From the NCBI GenBank assembly GCA_964399535.1, contig CAYNRE010000071.1:124001-188000 (forward strand): DNA of 64,000 bases, in the 5' to 3' direction. This document shows positions 45,370 to 54,009 of this stretch, piece after piece; position 1 is the first letter of the stretch; every line of letters begins with the position of its first letter. Made by a program: the position numbers and the translations under genes. The notes beneath the pieces are model-generated. The model searched no databases. It saw only the letters and a list, made by a program, of their open reading frames with translations, and was not told where the DNA came from. Source of the DNA: CAYNRE01 sp964399535 (GTDB lineage Bacteria; Planctomycetota; Planctomycetia; Pirellulales; CAYNRE01).

Positions 45370-45810
45370 GGGTTGTCCGCCTGCACGCCGCTATCTGCAT
45401 CAGGTCCGGGTTCCAGAGGCCCGTGGCCGCGACAGCGACCACCCAGGCCAGGGCAAATGGGATACCACAGACGCCCCTTTCCGCTATGTTTGCGCAAACC
45501 ATTTCTGGCATAAGTGTTTCGAGCCGAATTCGGAGTTCCAGTGCAGGTGGCAAGCTGCTTCAAACCCGGGCAGCGCGTGTGCGCTTCGCAGGCAATAGGT
45601 GCCCAAGCGGCCTGTGGCCGGCCATTGCGGTCAAGGCGCCCCGAGGTTTTCCGGCCCAGCCTCGGACCAGCCAGATTCGGGCGCGGCAGCAATTGCGGGG
45701 CCCTGCCCGTTGGATGCATTCGGCGGCCGGGCAGACTAGCATTCGCCCCAAGCGGCGCGTGACGGCGCTCGCCGCCCGACCGCCAGAATCCCGAGGAGCA
45801 CGTTTCCGCG
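45370..45810. other. Divergent intergenic region, no gene seen
   Basis: About 440 bases between the FHA gene and the PaaK-like gene. The 45475-45545 patch (TTTGCGCAAACC, CATAAGTGTTTCG) is less GC-rich and may contain promoters for either side, but I cannot define one. GAGGAG at 45794 is the ribosome site of the ligase. Confidence 0.45.
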
Positions 45811-47220
45811 ATGATTCCGTTGCCGCTCACCAGCAAACTGCCCGGCGTGGTTTGGCCGGCCATGCCTGGCGGCAAAGGGTCGCAGTTGCTGGCCCTGTTG
45901 TTTCAACTGGACGAGTCGCAGTGGCTGCCCGCGGCAGAGATCGAGCGGCGACAGTTTGGCCAGCTCAGGCAATTGGTGCAGCACTGCTACCGGCAAGTGC
46001 CCTTTTATCGAGATCGCATGCGGGCGGCCGGGATCGAGCCAACCAGCGCTTTCGAGCCCGAGGACTGGCGGCGGATGCCCCTTTTGACCCGGCACGAAGT
46101 GCAGCAGGCGGGCAACCGTTTGAAACCAGGCCAGGTGCCCCGCGAGCACGGCGGGCAGAGCGAATGGTTTACTTCGGGCTCGACCGGCCAGCCGATACGC
46201 GTGGTGGGCACGGCCCTGACAGGGCTCGTCTGGAACGCGCTGACCCTGCGGGACCATCGCTGGCACGAGCGCGATTTCAGCGGCAAACTGGCGGCTATTC
46301 GCTGGCTGCCGCCCCAGCGGGCTCGGCCGCCCAAGGGTGAACGAAGCGAGAGTTGGGGATCCGCCACGCTCGACGTGGTAGAGACTGGCCCGTCGGTGAG
46401 TTTGAACCTGCAAAGTTCGCCGGCCGAGCAAGCGGCCTGGCTGCTGGCCGAAGACCCCGATTACCTGCTCACGTACCCCTCGGCACTGAGGGCGCTGATT
46501 GGCGAACTGGGGCCCCGAGCCGGGCGGTTGCCTCGCCTGCGCCAGGTGCGCACCATCGGCGAGTCGTGCAGCGACGAAACGCGCCGCCTGTGTCAGGATC
46601 AATGGGGAGTGCCGGTCGTCGACCTCTACAGCACCCAGGAGGGGGGCAATGTCGCCCTCCAGTGCCCCCAGGTGCCGCGGAACTACCATGTGCAGTCCGA
46701 GGCGGTGCTGGTCGAAGTGCTCGACCCCGACGGCCAGCCCACCCCGCCCGGTGGGCTGGGTCGGGTGGTGCTGACGCCGCTGCACAACTTCGCGGGGCCC
46801 CTCTTACGATACGAGGTGGGCGACTGGGCTGAGCCGGGCCAGCCTTGCGGCTGCGGACGAGGGCTGCCGGTGCTGCGGCGCGTGGTGGGCAGACAGCGAA
46901 ACCTGGCAATTTCTCCCGACGGAGGCCGCCACCGGCCGTCGATTGTGCTCTCCGGGATCGACGACCTGACCGCCCGGTCGCCGATCCGGCAGTTCCAAGT
47001 CGTTCAGCGTGGCCTGAGCGAAGTCGAGGTGCTGCTGGTGGCCGATCGGCCGCTCGACGATACCGAGCAACGCCAGTTGGCGCGGGAAGTTGACCGAGCA
47101 TTTGGCTGGACACTGACAGTCTCGCTGAGCTATCACCAGCGGCTACCGCTGGGCCCGAATGGCAAATTCGAAGACTTCCGCTGCGAAGTGCCGGCGCCGC
47201 CCATTGCGCCATCGGAATGA
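45811..47220 (+). CDS. PaaK/CapK-like adenylate-forming enzyme
   Basis: The 469-residue protein is a phenylacetate-CoA ligase-like acyl-adenylating enzyme. It has an N-terminal CYRQVPFYRDRM block, the AMP-binding loop WFTSGSTGQPIRV, and near 300 YSTQEGG, which matches the Y-x-x-x-E motif. It then has YEVGDW and a cysteine-containing loop PCGCGRGLP typical of this subfamily, where it binds zinc in some members. The family activates carboxylic acids with ATP and transfers them to CoA or another nucleophile; substrates are not predictable from the sequence. CapK-like members often sit in polysaccharide loci, but no glycan genes lie here. Start ATG has GAGGAG upstream. Confidence 0.85.
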   Translation: MIPLPLTSKLPGVVWPAMPGGKGSQLLALLFQLDESQWLPAAEIERRQFGQLRQLVQHCYRQVPFYRDRMRAAGIEPTSAFEPEDWRRMPLLTRHEVQQAGNRLKPGQVPREHGGQSEWFTSGSTGQPIRVVGTALTGLVWNALTLRDHRWHERDFSGKLAAIRWLPPQRARPPKGERSESWGSATLDVVETGPSVSLNLQSSPAEQAAWLLAEDPDYLLTYPSALRALIGELGPRAGRLPRLRQVRTIGESCSDETRRLCQDQWGVPVVDLYSTQEGGNVALQCPQVPRNYHVQSEAVLVEVLDPDGQPTPPGGLGRVVLTPLHNFAGPLLRYEVGDWAEPGQPCGCGRGLPVLRRVVGRQRNLAISPDGGRHRPSIVLSGIDDLTARSPIRQFQVVQRGLSEVEVLLVADRPLDDTEQRQLAREVDRAFGWTLTVSLSYHQRLPLGPNGKFEDFRCEVPAPPIAPSE

Positions 47221-47545
47221 TGGCGCGTGAAATCGAATTGATTTATTTGCGGGCAGAAGGGGGGATTGTTACACTTTCTTTACTTGCTGATGCAAGTATG
47301 CTCAGGGCCATGGGTTGCGATTCGGATTGGCACCTTGATCCCACCCCATGGCACGAAGATTGTTACTCTGCGGTTCCCAACCGTGGCTCACAACGAAACC
47401 CAACGGCGGGGATCGGAGCCGGGGCAGCGATGATGGCCTGGGTCGCAAGGTGGGCGACCCGCATCAGACGCGGCTACGAGCGAATCGGACCGGTGTTGGA
47501 ACCCAGCGACACCAAGGCCGGCCCCCAGTATCCGGAGATTGAACC
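47221..47545. other. Intergenic region with an AT-rich patch, probably a promoter region
   Basis: This 325-base gap includes an unusually AT-rich stretch at 47228-47310 (TTGATTTATTTG, TTGTTACACTTTCTTTACTT). It is the likely promoter region of the secreted protein gene that follows, though I cannot fix the -35 and -10. A short frame across it is not supported as a gene. Confidence 0.4.
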
Positions 47546-49402
47546 ATGCGATTGACCCAGCAAACCTTGCGAGCGGCGATTCTGACCACGGTAATGGTTG
47601 CGATACCCGTGGGAAGCAGCTTTGGCCAGGGATTTTTCGGGGGTCAAGGTGGTGGCGGTGGCGGTGGCGGTCGGCGGGTGTTGTTCGGCAACGATGGCGG
47701 TGAAGGCGGCCCCTCGACCAACGATTGGCTGCCGGGACTACTCGAAGGCGGTTTGGACCTGTTGGACCGCATTGACCAGGATCAGCAGTTCATCGACGAG
47801 GGCCCGGACGACGACTACGTGCCGGTGCGCCCCCGGCCGCGGCCCCGCCCGCCGGTCGAGCAACCCCGGCCGAACAAGATTCCGGCCAAGCCGGTCGAAG
47901 CGAAGAAGAACGTTGTCTTTACGCCCATGATGCTGACCGCGGCCGATATTCAGCAGCTCAAGGACCAGGCCAAGGACCAGATCAACCAGGACCGACAAGA
48001 CCTGAAGGATATGCTGCCCAGCAAGGCCGACACCGAAGCCTTTCTGATCTCCAAGGGCGTCTCGGCGGTCGACGCCAAGCAGATTGCCTCGGAGATGGAA
48101 TCGGGCTTTCTGAATCCGGCCTCGGTGGCGGTTCTGAACGGCGCGGGCTTGTCGCCGGCCGACCAGGGCAAAATCGCCGCGGTGCTCGAAGGGCATAAGC
48201 AAATCAACGCCGCGGCCGATGCCGCCATCTCGGGCAATTTGAGTAACAACCAGCTCCAGGATTTGGCGACCGCGCTGGGGCCGTTCGTTCCGCCGGGTTC
48301 GCCGGGGGCGACGAATGCGAACAACATCCTCAACAACATGGGTACCTCGGCTGGGCTGATGGACATGCTCAACACGGCCCAGGCCGGATTGAACTCGATT
48401 CCGGGGGGCGGAAACGTTCTCTTAGGGCTGATTCCGGGCCTGCCGCCGGGGACGGTCATTCCGCTCGGTCCGGGCGCCGCCCTGGTCGGTACCAGCCTGT
48501 TGGGGCCGGGCAGCGGTCCGATGATTACCACGGGCTCGGTGGCGGGCACGTTGGGAATGCCCGTGGGGTCGAACCCCGTGGCCGAGTCGGAAGCCAAGTT
48601 GGTGACCGAGGGGGTGTACCTGGTCAACCGGACCGACACCGAGGTGAACTACGTGCTCAACGGCAAGTCGTACACCATGCAGCCCGGCTACACCCAGACG
48701 CTTTCGGCCGGCAAAACCTGGAGCATTTCGTTTGACAAGGGGAACGATCAGGGAACGGCCCGGTACACGCTCGACGAGGGTACCTATGCCTTCAACACCA
48801 CCGACGCCGGCTGGGACCTGTTCAAGCAGTCGTTCAGCGTAACGGTGGATAACTCGAAGAATACGTTCGAGTTCAATTACGTGCTCAACAACAAGGCCAT
48901 GGTCCTGGCGGCGGGTACAACCAAGGACCACACCTCGCCCTATCCGATGCAAATTCGCTTCGATTCGGGCACGGGCAAGACCAAGCAAAAGAAGTTGGAA
49001 AAGGGCGTCTTCGAGGTAGGGTTGGCGCTGGCCGACAACTCGATCGAGTTGTTCGACGGCCAGGCCGATGGCAACCCCTTGGTCGCCAACGCGGCCGGAA
49101 CGGGCATTAGCCTGTTCGGCAACACCCCGGCCACGGGCGCCGCGGGTGCCACCGGAGGCGGCGGGGTGAGCCTGTTCGGCGGCTCGGCCGGCAACCCGAA
49201 CGCACCTTGGCGGCAGACCGATTATTTTGGCGGCGGAGCGGCCACGACCCCCGGGGGTTCGTCGTTCCTGGCGCCGACCGCGCCGCGCCCCACGGCGGGT
49301 GCGGCGACTCCGCCGGCGCCCCCGGTCAAGGCGGTGCAAGGCACCCTGGCGGGCTCGTCACTGGAAGAGTCGGTGGCGCCCGCTCCGGCCCCGGCCCCGT
49401 AG
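47546..49402 (+). CDS. Secreted hypothetical protein with Gly-rich N-terminus and an internal duplication
   Basis: The 618-residue protein begins with a signal peptide (TLRAAILTTVMVAIPVGSSFGQ) and an all-glycine run after FFGGQ. Arg/Pro-rich sequence follows, then a helical part (about 125-250, KDQAKDQINQDRQDLKD). Then come two related beta-rich blocks. Block A at about 367-426 (VNYVLNGKSYTMQPG ... ISFDKG ... DLF) and block B at about 443-503 (FNYVLNNKAMVLAAG ... IRFDSG ... ELF) share NYVLN, a central FDxG and a closing LF, so they come from a duplication. The C-terminus is a Gly/Ala/Pro-rich tail. No catalytic motif or sorting signal is visible. A terminator follows. It is probably an envelope or matrix protein of unknown role. 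Confidence 0.85.
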   Translation: MRLTQQTLRAAILTTVMVAIPVGSSFGQGFFGGQGGGGGGGGRRVLFGNDGGEGGPSTNDWLPGLLEGGLDLLDRIDQDQQFIDEGPDDDYVPVRPRPRPRPPVEQPRPNKIPAKPVEAKKNVVFTPMMLTAADIQQLKDQAKDQINQDRQDLKDMLPSKADTEAFLISKGVSAVDAKQIASEMESGFLNPASVAVLNGAGLSPADQGKIAAVLEGHKQINAAADAAISGNLSNNQLQDLATALGPFVPPGSPGATNANNILNNMGTSAGLMDMLNTAQAGLNSIPGGGNVLLGLIPGLPPGTVIPLGPGAALVGTSLLGPGSGPMITTGSVAGTLGMPVGSNPVAESEAKLVTEGVYLVNRTDTEVNYVLNGKSYTMQPGYTQTLSAGKTWSISFDKGNDQGTARYTLDEGTYAFNTTDAGWDLFKQSFSVTVDNSKNTFEFNYVLNNKAMVLAAGTTKDHTSPYPMQIRFDSGTGKTKQKKLEKGVFEVGLALADNSIELFDGQADGNPLVANAAGTGISLFGNTPATGAAGATGGGGVSLFGGSAGNPNAPWRQTDYFGGGAATTPGGSSFLAPTAPRPTAGAATPPAPPVKAVQGTLAGSSLEESVAPAPAPAP

Positions 49403-49973
49403 CTTGAATGGACGATTCTCGCACCGCCGGCTGCTGGGTTTTCCCCCGGCGGTCGGCGGTTTTTTTTTGCCGCCTGGGTGGCACTGTCAGCTGATTGCCA
49501 TCGATGGCTTGTGCCTCTGATTCGAGTTCCACTGGTTCTTAGCGGTGTTGGGCCGGGTAGGGATTCACGTGATTGCATCGACAACCCCAGAATCTGTCCA
49601 GCCCTAACACTGGCAATGGCAGTGGCACCCTCAGGCAGAGTACAAGCCTTCGGTTCGGGCGGCTCGGCAGTGGCATCCAGCCGACTTCGAGCTTCCATCG
49701 CCCGGTCGTCGTAGGGCACGGCTGGACAAGCCAGTCGTGGCACCCGGCGCGATTCGCCGTTCGCGGCCGATGGATCGGCTCGACCCCGAGGCCGGGCCCC
49801 ACGAGCGGCCCGGGGTGGCATTGCAAGATCGGGTGGGACCGGGAAAATAGGCCTTCCAGAGGCCACCCGGTCGGACCCCGCCCGGGAAGACCGATGCTAC
49901 TCTTGGAAACGGTCTGAGTGGGCCCCGATTCTTTTTACGGCCGCCTGCAAGCGGGGGGCGGACTGAGTACCCA
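49403..49973. other. Intergenic region between the secreted protein and yidC
   Basis: About 570 bases. It starts with the intrinsic terminator at 49423-49468. In many bacteria rpmH and rnpA lie before yidC; neither is here. The short open frames on both strands show no family or ribosome site. The yidC promoter is presumably in the right half. Confidence 0.5.
49423..49468 (+). terminator. Intrinsic terminator of the secreted protein gene
   Basis: ACCGCCG (49423-49429) pairs with CGGCGGT (49454-49460), followed directly by eight further T residues (49461-49468). An alternative stem uses CCGGCGGT at 49446-49453. It lies 20 bases after the stop codon. Confidence 0.85.
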
Positions 49974-52280
49974 ATGGAAAAGCGGCTGGTTTTGTTTCTG
50001 GTGTTGAGCTTTGCCCTGGTGATGGGGCAAACCCTGTTGGTCAATTGGCTTTGGCCCCCCCAGCGTCCGGCGGCTCAGGCCCCGGCGGCCGAGGGCGAGG
50101 CCCTTGCCGAGGACGCCGGCGGCGAAAAACCTGGCGACGAGCTGCCCCCCAAGATCGTCGTGGAAGTCGACGAATCGACGGCCGACCCCGCTGCCGAGGC
50201 CGCAGCCGGCGAGCGTGGCGCCGAAGCGACCGCCGAAACCGACCAGCCACCGCCGCAGGTGCCCGCGCAGTGGCTGGCGCTTGGTTCGGCCGACCCTCAG
50301 AGCCCCTATCGGATGGTGGTTACCGTCACCAATCAGGGTGCCGCGGTCGAGACCATCGAATTGAACCAGCCGCGCTTTCGGGCCCTGGAGCAGGAGTCGC
50401 CGGGAGGGTATTTCGGCTACCTGGCGGCGACCGATTCGGCGAACCCGCCGGGCGCCTTGGTCAATGTGGTTGCCCCTGGCACGCCGGCCGCTCTGGCAGG
50501 CTTGCAAGTGGGCGACACCATTCAGTCGCTGGCGGGCGAACCGGTGGGGGCGGCCGACGACCTGCGAACGGTGTTAGCCAGCAAAACCAAACCGGGACAA
50601 AGCGTACCGGTGGAAGTGTCGCGCGGCGGACAGACCCTGACGCGCGAGGTCGCCCTGATTCGCCCCCCGCTGGAAGTGGTGCATCGCGAGGGAAGCGACC
50701 CGCGCTCGTTTCTGTTGACGTTGGAGCAACTGGGCGATGACCTGATTCCGAAGGATGCCGAGGAGTTGGCCGGGCTCGACCTGCGCACCGGCAACTGGGA
50801 AGTGGCCGCCGCGGAGCACGACCGGGTCGAGTTCGTGCGTCGGTTGCCAAAGCACGGGCTGGAGGTGGTGAAGCGTTACACGCTCGAGCCCGTCTCGTCC
50901 GCTGCCGAAGGTAAGGCACCCAAGACGCCCGGTTACGACCTGCTGCTCGACGTCGAAATTCGCCAGCAAGGCGAAACCCCGCAAACCGTGGCCTACCGGC
51001 TCGACGGCCCGACCGGGCTGCCCGTCGAGGGGGAGTGGTATGCCAGCAAGATCAGCCGCACTTGGGGCGGAACCGGCATCCGCGACGTGGCGGTCGGGTT
51101 CACCCACAATGGGCGAACGACCTCATCGAGCATTTCGGCGATCGAGATCGCTTCCGGCGAGGCACCGCCCGATTGGCGCGACGAGCCGCTGAAGTACCTG
51201 GGGGTCGACGCTCAGTACTTTGCCTGCATTCTGCTTCCAGAGCAGGAGAACTCCGAGGAGGTGCGCTTCGAGCGGATGAAGCCGCTGCGGGTGGGGCCCG
51301 TGCCGGCCGACAAGGCTCGCTACAAGGTGGTGAACACCTCGTGCCGGCTGGTCAGCAAGCCGGCCAAGCTAACCGGTCCGGGAGACCAGTTGGCCCAACG
51401 GTTTCGCATATTCGCCGGCCCCAAGCAAGAGTCGGTGCTGGGCGCCTACGGGCTGGCCAATTTGAACTACTACGGGTGGTTTGGTTGGGTGTCGCGGCCC
51501 ATGTTGGGCATGCTGCACATCTTTTACCGAATTGTGGGCAACTACGGCATTGCCATCATCATGCTGACCGTGGTGGTGCGGTTGGCCATGTTCCCGCTGA
51601 GCCGGGCGCAGCTTCAAAACGCTCAGAAAATGCAAGAGCTGCAGCCGGAGATCAAGAAGCTGACGGAGAAGTACAAGACCAACCTGGAAGCCCGATCTAA
51701 GGCGCAACAGGAGCTGTTCCGCAAGCACGGTTACAACCCCTTCAGCGGGTGTTTGCCGTTAGTGATTCAAATGCCGATCTTCATCGGCCTTTACCGTTCG
51801 CTTTCGGTCGACGTGGAACTGCGCCAGGCACCCCTGTTCTGGAACAGCTTTCCCTGGTGCACCAACCTGTCTGCCCCCGACATGCTCTTCCGTTGGGATT
51901 CGGTGATGCCGGGTTTCGTGCTCGGATGGCTGGGGCCGTATTTCAACGTGCTACCGCTGGTAACCGTGGGGCTGTTTCTGGTTCAGCAGAAGATGCTGAT
52001 GCCCCCTCCGGCCGATGAGCAGGCCCGGGTGCAGCAGCAGACCATGCAGATCATGACCCTGGTGATGGGGGTGCTGTTCTTCAAGGTGGCCAGCGGACTG
52101 TGTCTGTACTTTATCGCCAGCAGCCTTTGGGGTCTGGCGGAAAAGAAGCTGTTGCCCAAGACCATCGCGGCCCCCTCGCCGGCCGCCGCGGCCGAGCGCT
52201 CGGTTGCCGGGGCGCTGGCTGGCGGTACCAATGGCGAGAGCAAGCCCAAAGATCGTGCTCGCAGCCGGCGCGGCAAGTAA
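49974..52280 (+). CDS. yidC: Membrane protein insertase YidC with a PDZ domain in its periplasmic region
   Basis: The 768-residue protein starts with a membrane helix (LVLFLVLSFALVMGQTLLV) and an acidic, Ala/Pro-rich linker, then the large periplasmic domain. Within it, residues about 160-235 form a PDZ domain (VNVVAPGTPAALAGLQVGDTIQSLAGEPV, with closing strands before ALIRPP). The conserved Oxa1 core begins near 510: NYGIAIIMLTVVVRLAMFPL with the functional Arg, the charged hairpin QELQPEIKKLTEKY and QMPIFIGLYRSL. It inserts membrane proteins with or without SecYEG. Typical gram-negative YidC is about 550 residues; the extra length comes from the linker and PDZ. mnmE follows, the usual neighbour. 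In this report PDZ motifs are given as separate short blocks: VNVVAPGTP and GLQVGDTI. Confidence 0.94.
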   Translation: MEKRLVLFLVLSFALVMGQTLLVNWLWPPQRPAAQAPAAEGEALAEDAGGEKPGDELPPKIVVEVDESTADPAAEAAAGERGAEATAETDQPPPQVPAQWLALGSADPQSPYRMVVTVTNQGAAVETIELNQPRFRALEQESPGGYFGYLAATDSANPPGALVNVVAPGTPAALAGLQVGDTIQSLAGEPVGAADDLRTVLASKTKPGQSVPVEVSRGGQTLTREVALIRPPLEVVHREGSDPRSFLLTLEQLGDDLIPKDAEELAGLDLRTGNWEVAAAEHDRVEFVRRLPKHGLEVVKRYTLEPVSSAAEGKAPKTPGYDLLLDVEIRQQGETPQTVAYRLDGPTGLPVEGEWYASKISRTWGGTGIRDVAVGFTHNGRTTSSSISAIEIASGEAPPDWRDEPLKYLGVDAQYFACILLPEQENSEEVRFERMKPLRVGPVPADKARYKVVNTSCRLVSKPAKLTGPGDQLAQRFRIFAGPKQESVLGAYGLANLNYYGWFGWVSRPMLGMLHIFYRIVGNYGIAIIMLTVVVRLAMFPLSRAQLQNAQKMQELQPEIKKLTEKYKTNLEARSKAQQELFRKHGYNPFSGCLPLVIQMPIFIGLYRSLSVDVELRQAPLFWNSFPWCTNLSAPDMLFRWDSVMPGFVLGWLGPYFNVLPLVTVGLFLVQQKMLMPPPADEQARVQQQTMQIMTLVMGVLFFKVASGLCLYFIASSLWGLAEKKLLPKTIAAPSPAAAAERSVAGALAGGTNGESKPKDRARSRRGK

Positions 52281-52281
52281 C

Positions 52282-52371
52282 TACCGCCGCGTCGCGCGGC
52301 AGGAGATTACCGCCGCGTCGCGTGGCAGGTGATTACCGCGGCGTCGCGTGGCAGATGATTACCGCCGTGAC
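52282..52371. repeat. 26-bp tandem repeat, three full copies and a fragment
   Basis: Units at 52282-52307, 52308-52333 and 52334-52359 begin TACCGC and end GAT, with a partial fourth from 52360. They differ at few positions (GCGCGG or GCGTGG, AGGAG, AGGTG or AGATG). The array fills half of the gap between yidC and mnmE, starting just after the yidC stop codon. Confidence 0.93.
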
Positions 52372-52458
52372 AGCAGCCTCTGGGGGGAGCCCGGCAGCCG
52401 CCAGCGGCCCCAGGGCCCGGCTGCCAAGGTGTCGGGTGGCGCAGAAGCGGGGCCCACG

Positions 52459-53922
52459 ATGTTCGGTCGGCTCGACGACACGATCGGTGCCTTGGCTTCG
52501 CCACCGGGCGCCGCCCCGCGAAGTATCGTACGGATCAGCGGGCCGGGGCTGCTTGGGGTTCTGGCCCAATCGCTGACCGAACCTTCCCCGCAGCGGCTGG
52601 CCGCCGTAAACCGGCCGACTCGGCTGGCGGCCCGCGTGCGGCTGACGGGGTGGGATTGCGAGGTGCCGCTGGCGCTGTTGCTTTGGCCTGGCCGGCGCAG
52701 CTACACGGCTCAGCCCACGGCCGAACTGCACCTGCCGGGCTCGCCGCCGTTGGTGGAGGCGGTGTTGGCCCATTTGTCGCGGCATGGAATGCGCCTGGCC
52801 GAACCCGGCGAGTTCACCCTGAGGGCGTTTCTGGGGGGCCGGATCGACCTGACCCAGGCCGAAGCCGTGCTCGGCGTGATCGATGCCGGCAGCGACGCGG
52901 CCTTGGGGGCGGCGCTGGCCCAGTTGGCCGGCGGCTTGAGCCACCCTTTGGCCGAGCTGCGCGAGAAGTTGCTCGAGCTGCTGGCCCACTTGGAAGCGGG
53001 ACTCGATTTTGTCGAAGAGGACCTGACCTTCATCGCGCCCGAAGAACTGGTTGCCCAGGTGCGCCAGGCCCGTGCGAGCCTGGCGGCCATCGAGGCGCAG
53101 CTGGCCCAGCGCGGGGTCGCCGAGAGCGAACCGCTGGTAGTGCTGCGAGGGAGGCCCAACGCGGGCAAGAGCAGTTTGTTTAATCGGTTGCTGGGGGGGC
53201 AACAGGCGGCGTTGGTGGCCCCTTGGGCGGGCACCACGCGCGACTACCTGATGAGTCGCTGGCGCGTTTCGCCCCGGCTGGAGTGCCTGCTCTGCGACAC
53301 CGCGGGCGTCGATGGCGAGGAGCCGCATTGGGCGGCCGCCAGCGCGGGCGGCGCTTCGCGCGGCTCGGCCGGCGATTTCGACCTCGAAGCCAAACCGGCG
53401 GCATCTCCGGCCCAGGTCGCCCAGTGGCACTCCGCACGGCAGACGGCCCGCGCCGACCTGGTACTCTGGTGCTGCGACGGGTCGCGCCCGCTCTCGGCCT
53501 GGGAGCGGCGAGCAATGAACCGGCCGACGGCACCGGGCTCCGCGGACGGAACCAAGCGCCATTTGCTGGTGCGCACCAAGTGCGATTTGCCGCGGGCCGA
53601 GGATTGGGACTTAGGGGCCCTTGAAGTCAGCGCTGAAACCGGCCAAGGGCTGGCCGAGCTTTCCGCCGCGGTGGCCGCCGCGCTCGGAGAGACGGAAGCA
53701 GGGCAGATGGCTGCCCCCACGGCTGCCCGCTGCCGCGACAGCCTGGTTCACGCCGGCCAGTCGCTCGAGGCCGCCGCGCGGCTGGCCGCCCAAAGCCAGG
53801 GCGAAGAACTGGTTGCCATCGAGCTGCGCAGCGCGCTGGACGAACTGGGCCGGGTTACCGGCGCCGTGGTGACCGACGACATCTTGGACCAGATTTTCAG
53901 CCGGTTTTGCATCGGCAAGTAA
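52459..53922 (+). CDS. mnmE: tRNA uridine-5-carboxymethylaminomethyl modification GTPase MnmE (TrmE)
   Basis: The 487-residue protein has the N-terminal folate-binding domain (DDTIGALASPPG, PGEFTLRAFLGGRIDLTQAE), helical domain and an inserted G domain. The G1 loop is GRPNAGKSS (231-239), followed by GTTRDYL and DTAGVDG; the specificity motif is TKCD, a variant of NKxD. The C-terminus is the required FCIGK with its catalytic Cys. It modifies wobble U34 of tRNAs together with MnmG. The G domain carries an extra Ala/Gly-rich stretch between DTAGVDG and the dimer face. The ATG at 52459 gives MFGRLDDTIGALA, the true N-terminus; an in-frame upstream start crosses the tandem repeat. yidC-mnmE order is the widespread one. 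Confidence 0.95.
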   Translation: MFGRLDDTIGALASPPGAAPRSIVRISGPGLLGVLAQSLTEPSPQRLAAVNRPTRLAARVRLTGWDCEVPLALLLWPGRRSYTAQPTAELHLPGSPPLVEAVLAHLSRHGMRLAEPGEFTLRAFLGGRIDLTQAEAVLGVIDAGSDAALGAALAQLAGGLSHPLAELREKLLELLAHLEAGLDFVEEDLTFIAPEELVAQVRQARASLAAIEAQLAQRGVAESEPLVVLRGRPNAGKSSLFNRLLGGQQAALVAPWAGTTRDYLMSRWRVSPRLECLLCDTAGVDGEEPHWAAASAGGASRGSAGDFDLEAKPAASPAQVAQWHSARQTARADLVLWCCDGSRPLSAWERRAMNRPTAPGSADGTKRHLLVRTKCDLPRAEDWDLGALEVSAETGQGLAELSAAVAAALGETEAGQMAAPTAARCRDSLVHAGQSLEAAARLAAQSQGEELVAIELRSALDELGRVTGAVVTDDILDQIFSRFCIGK

Positions 53923-54009
53923 TGCAATTCGACGGGCCGGCGCGGGCCGCCGGCCGATCGGCAACGAACGCGCCGCGCGGGCACGAGGAAATCACAGGGA
54001 CGCACGCGC

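Noticed and set aside
47217..47555. 112-residue frame before the secreted protein gene
   Set aside because: It begins inside the stop region of the PaaK-like gene, crosses the AT-rich promoter patch and overlaps the next start, with no family or ribosome site.
49573..49917. 114-residue plus-strand frame upstream of yidC as rnpA or rpmH
   Set aside because: The translation shows neither the RNase P protein RNR motif nor the L34 N-terminus.
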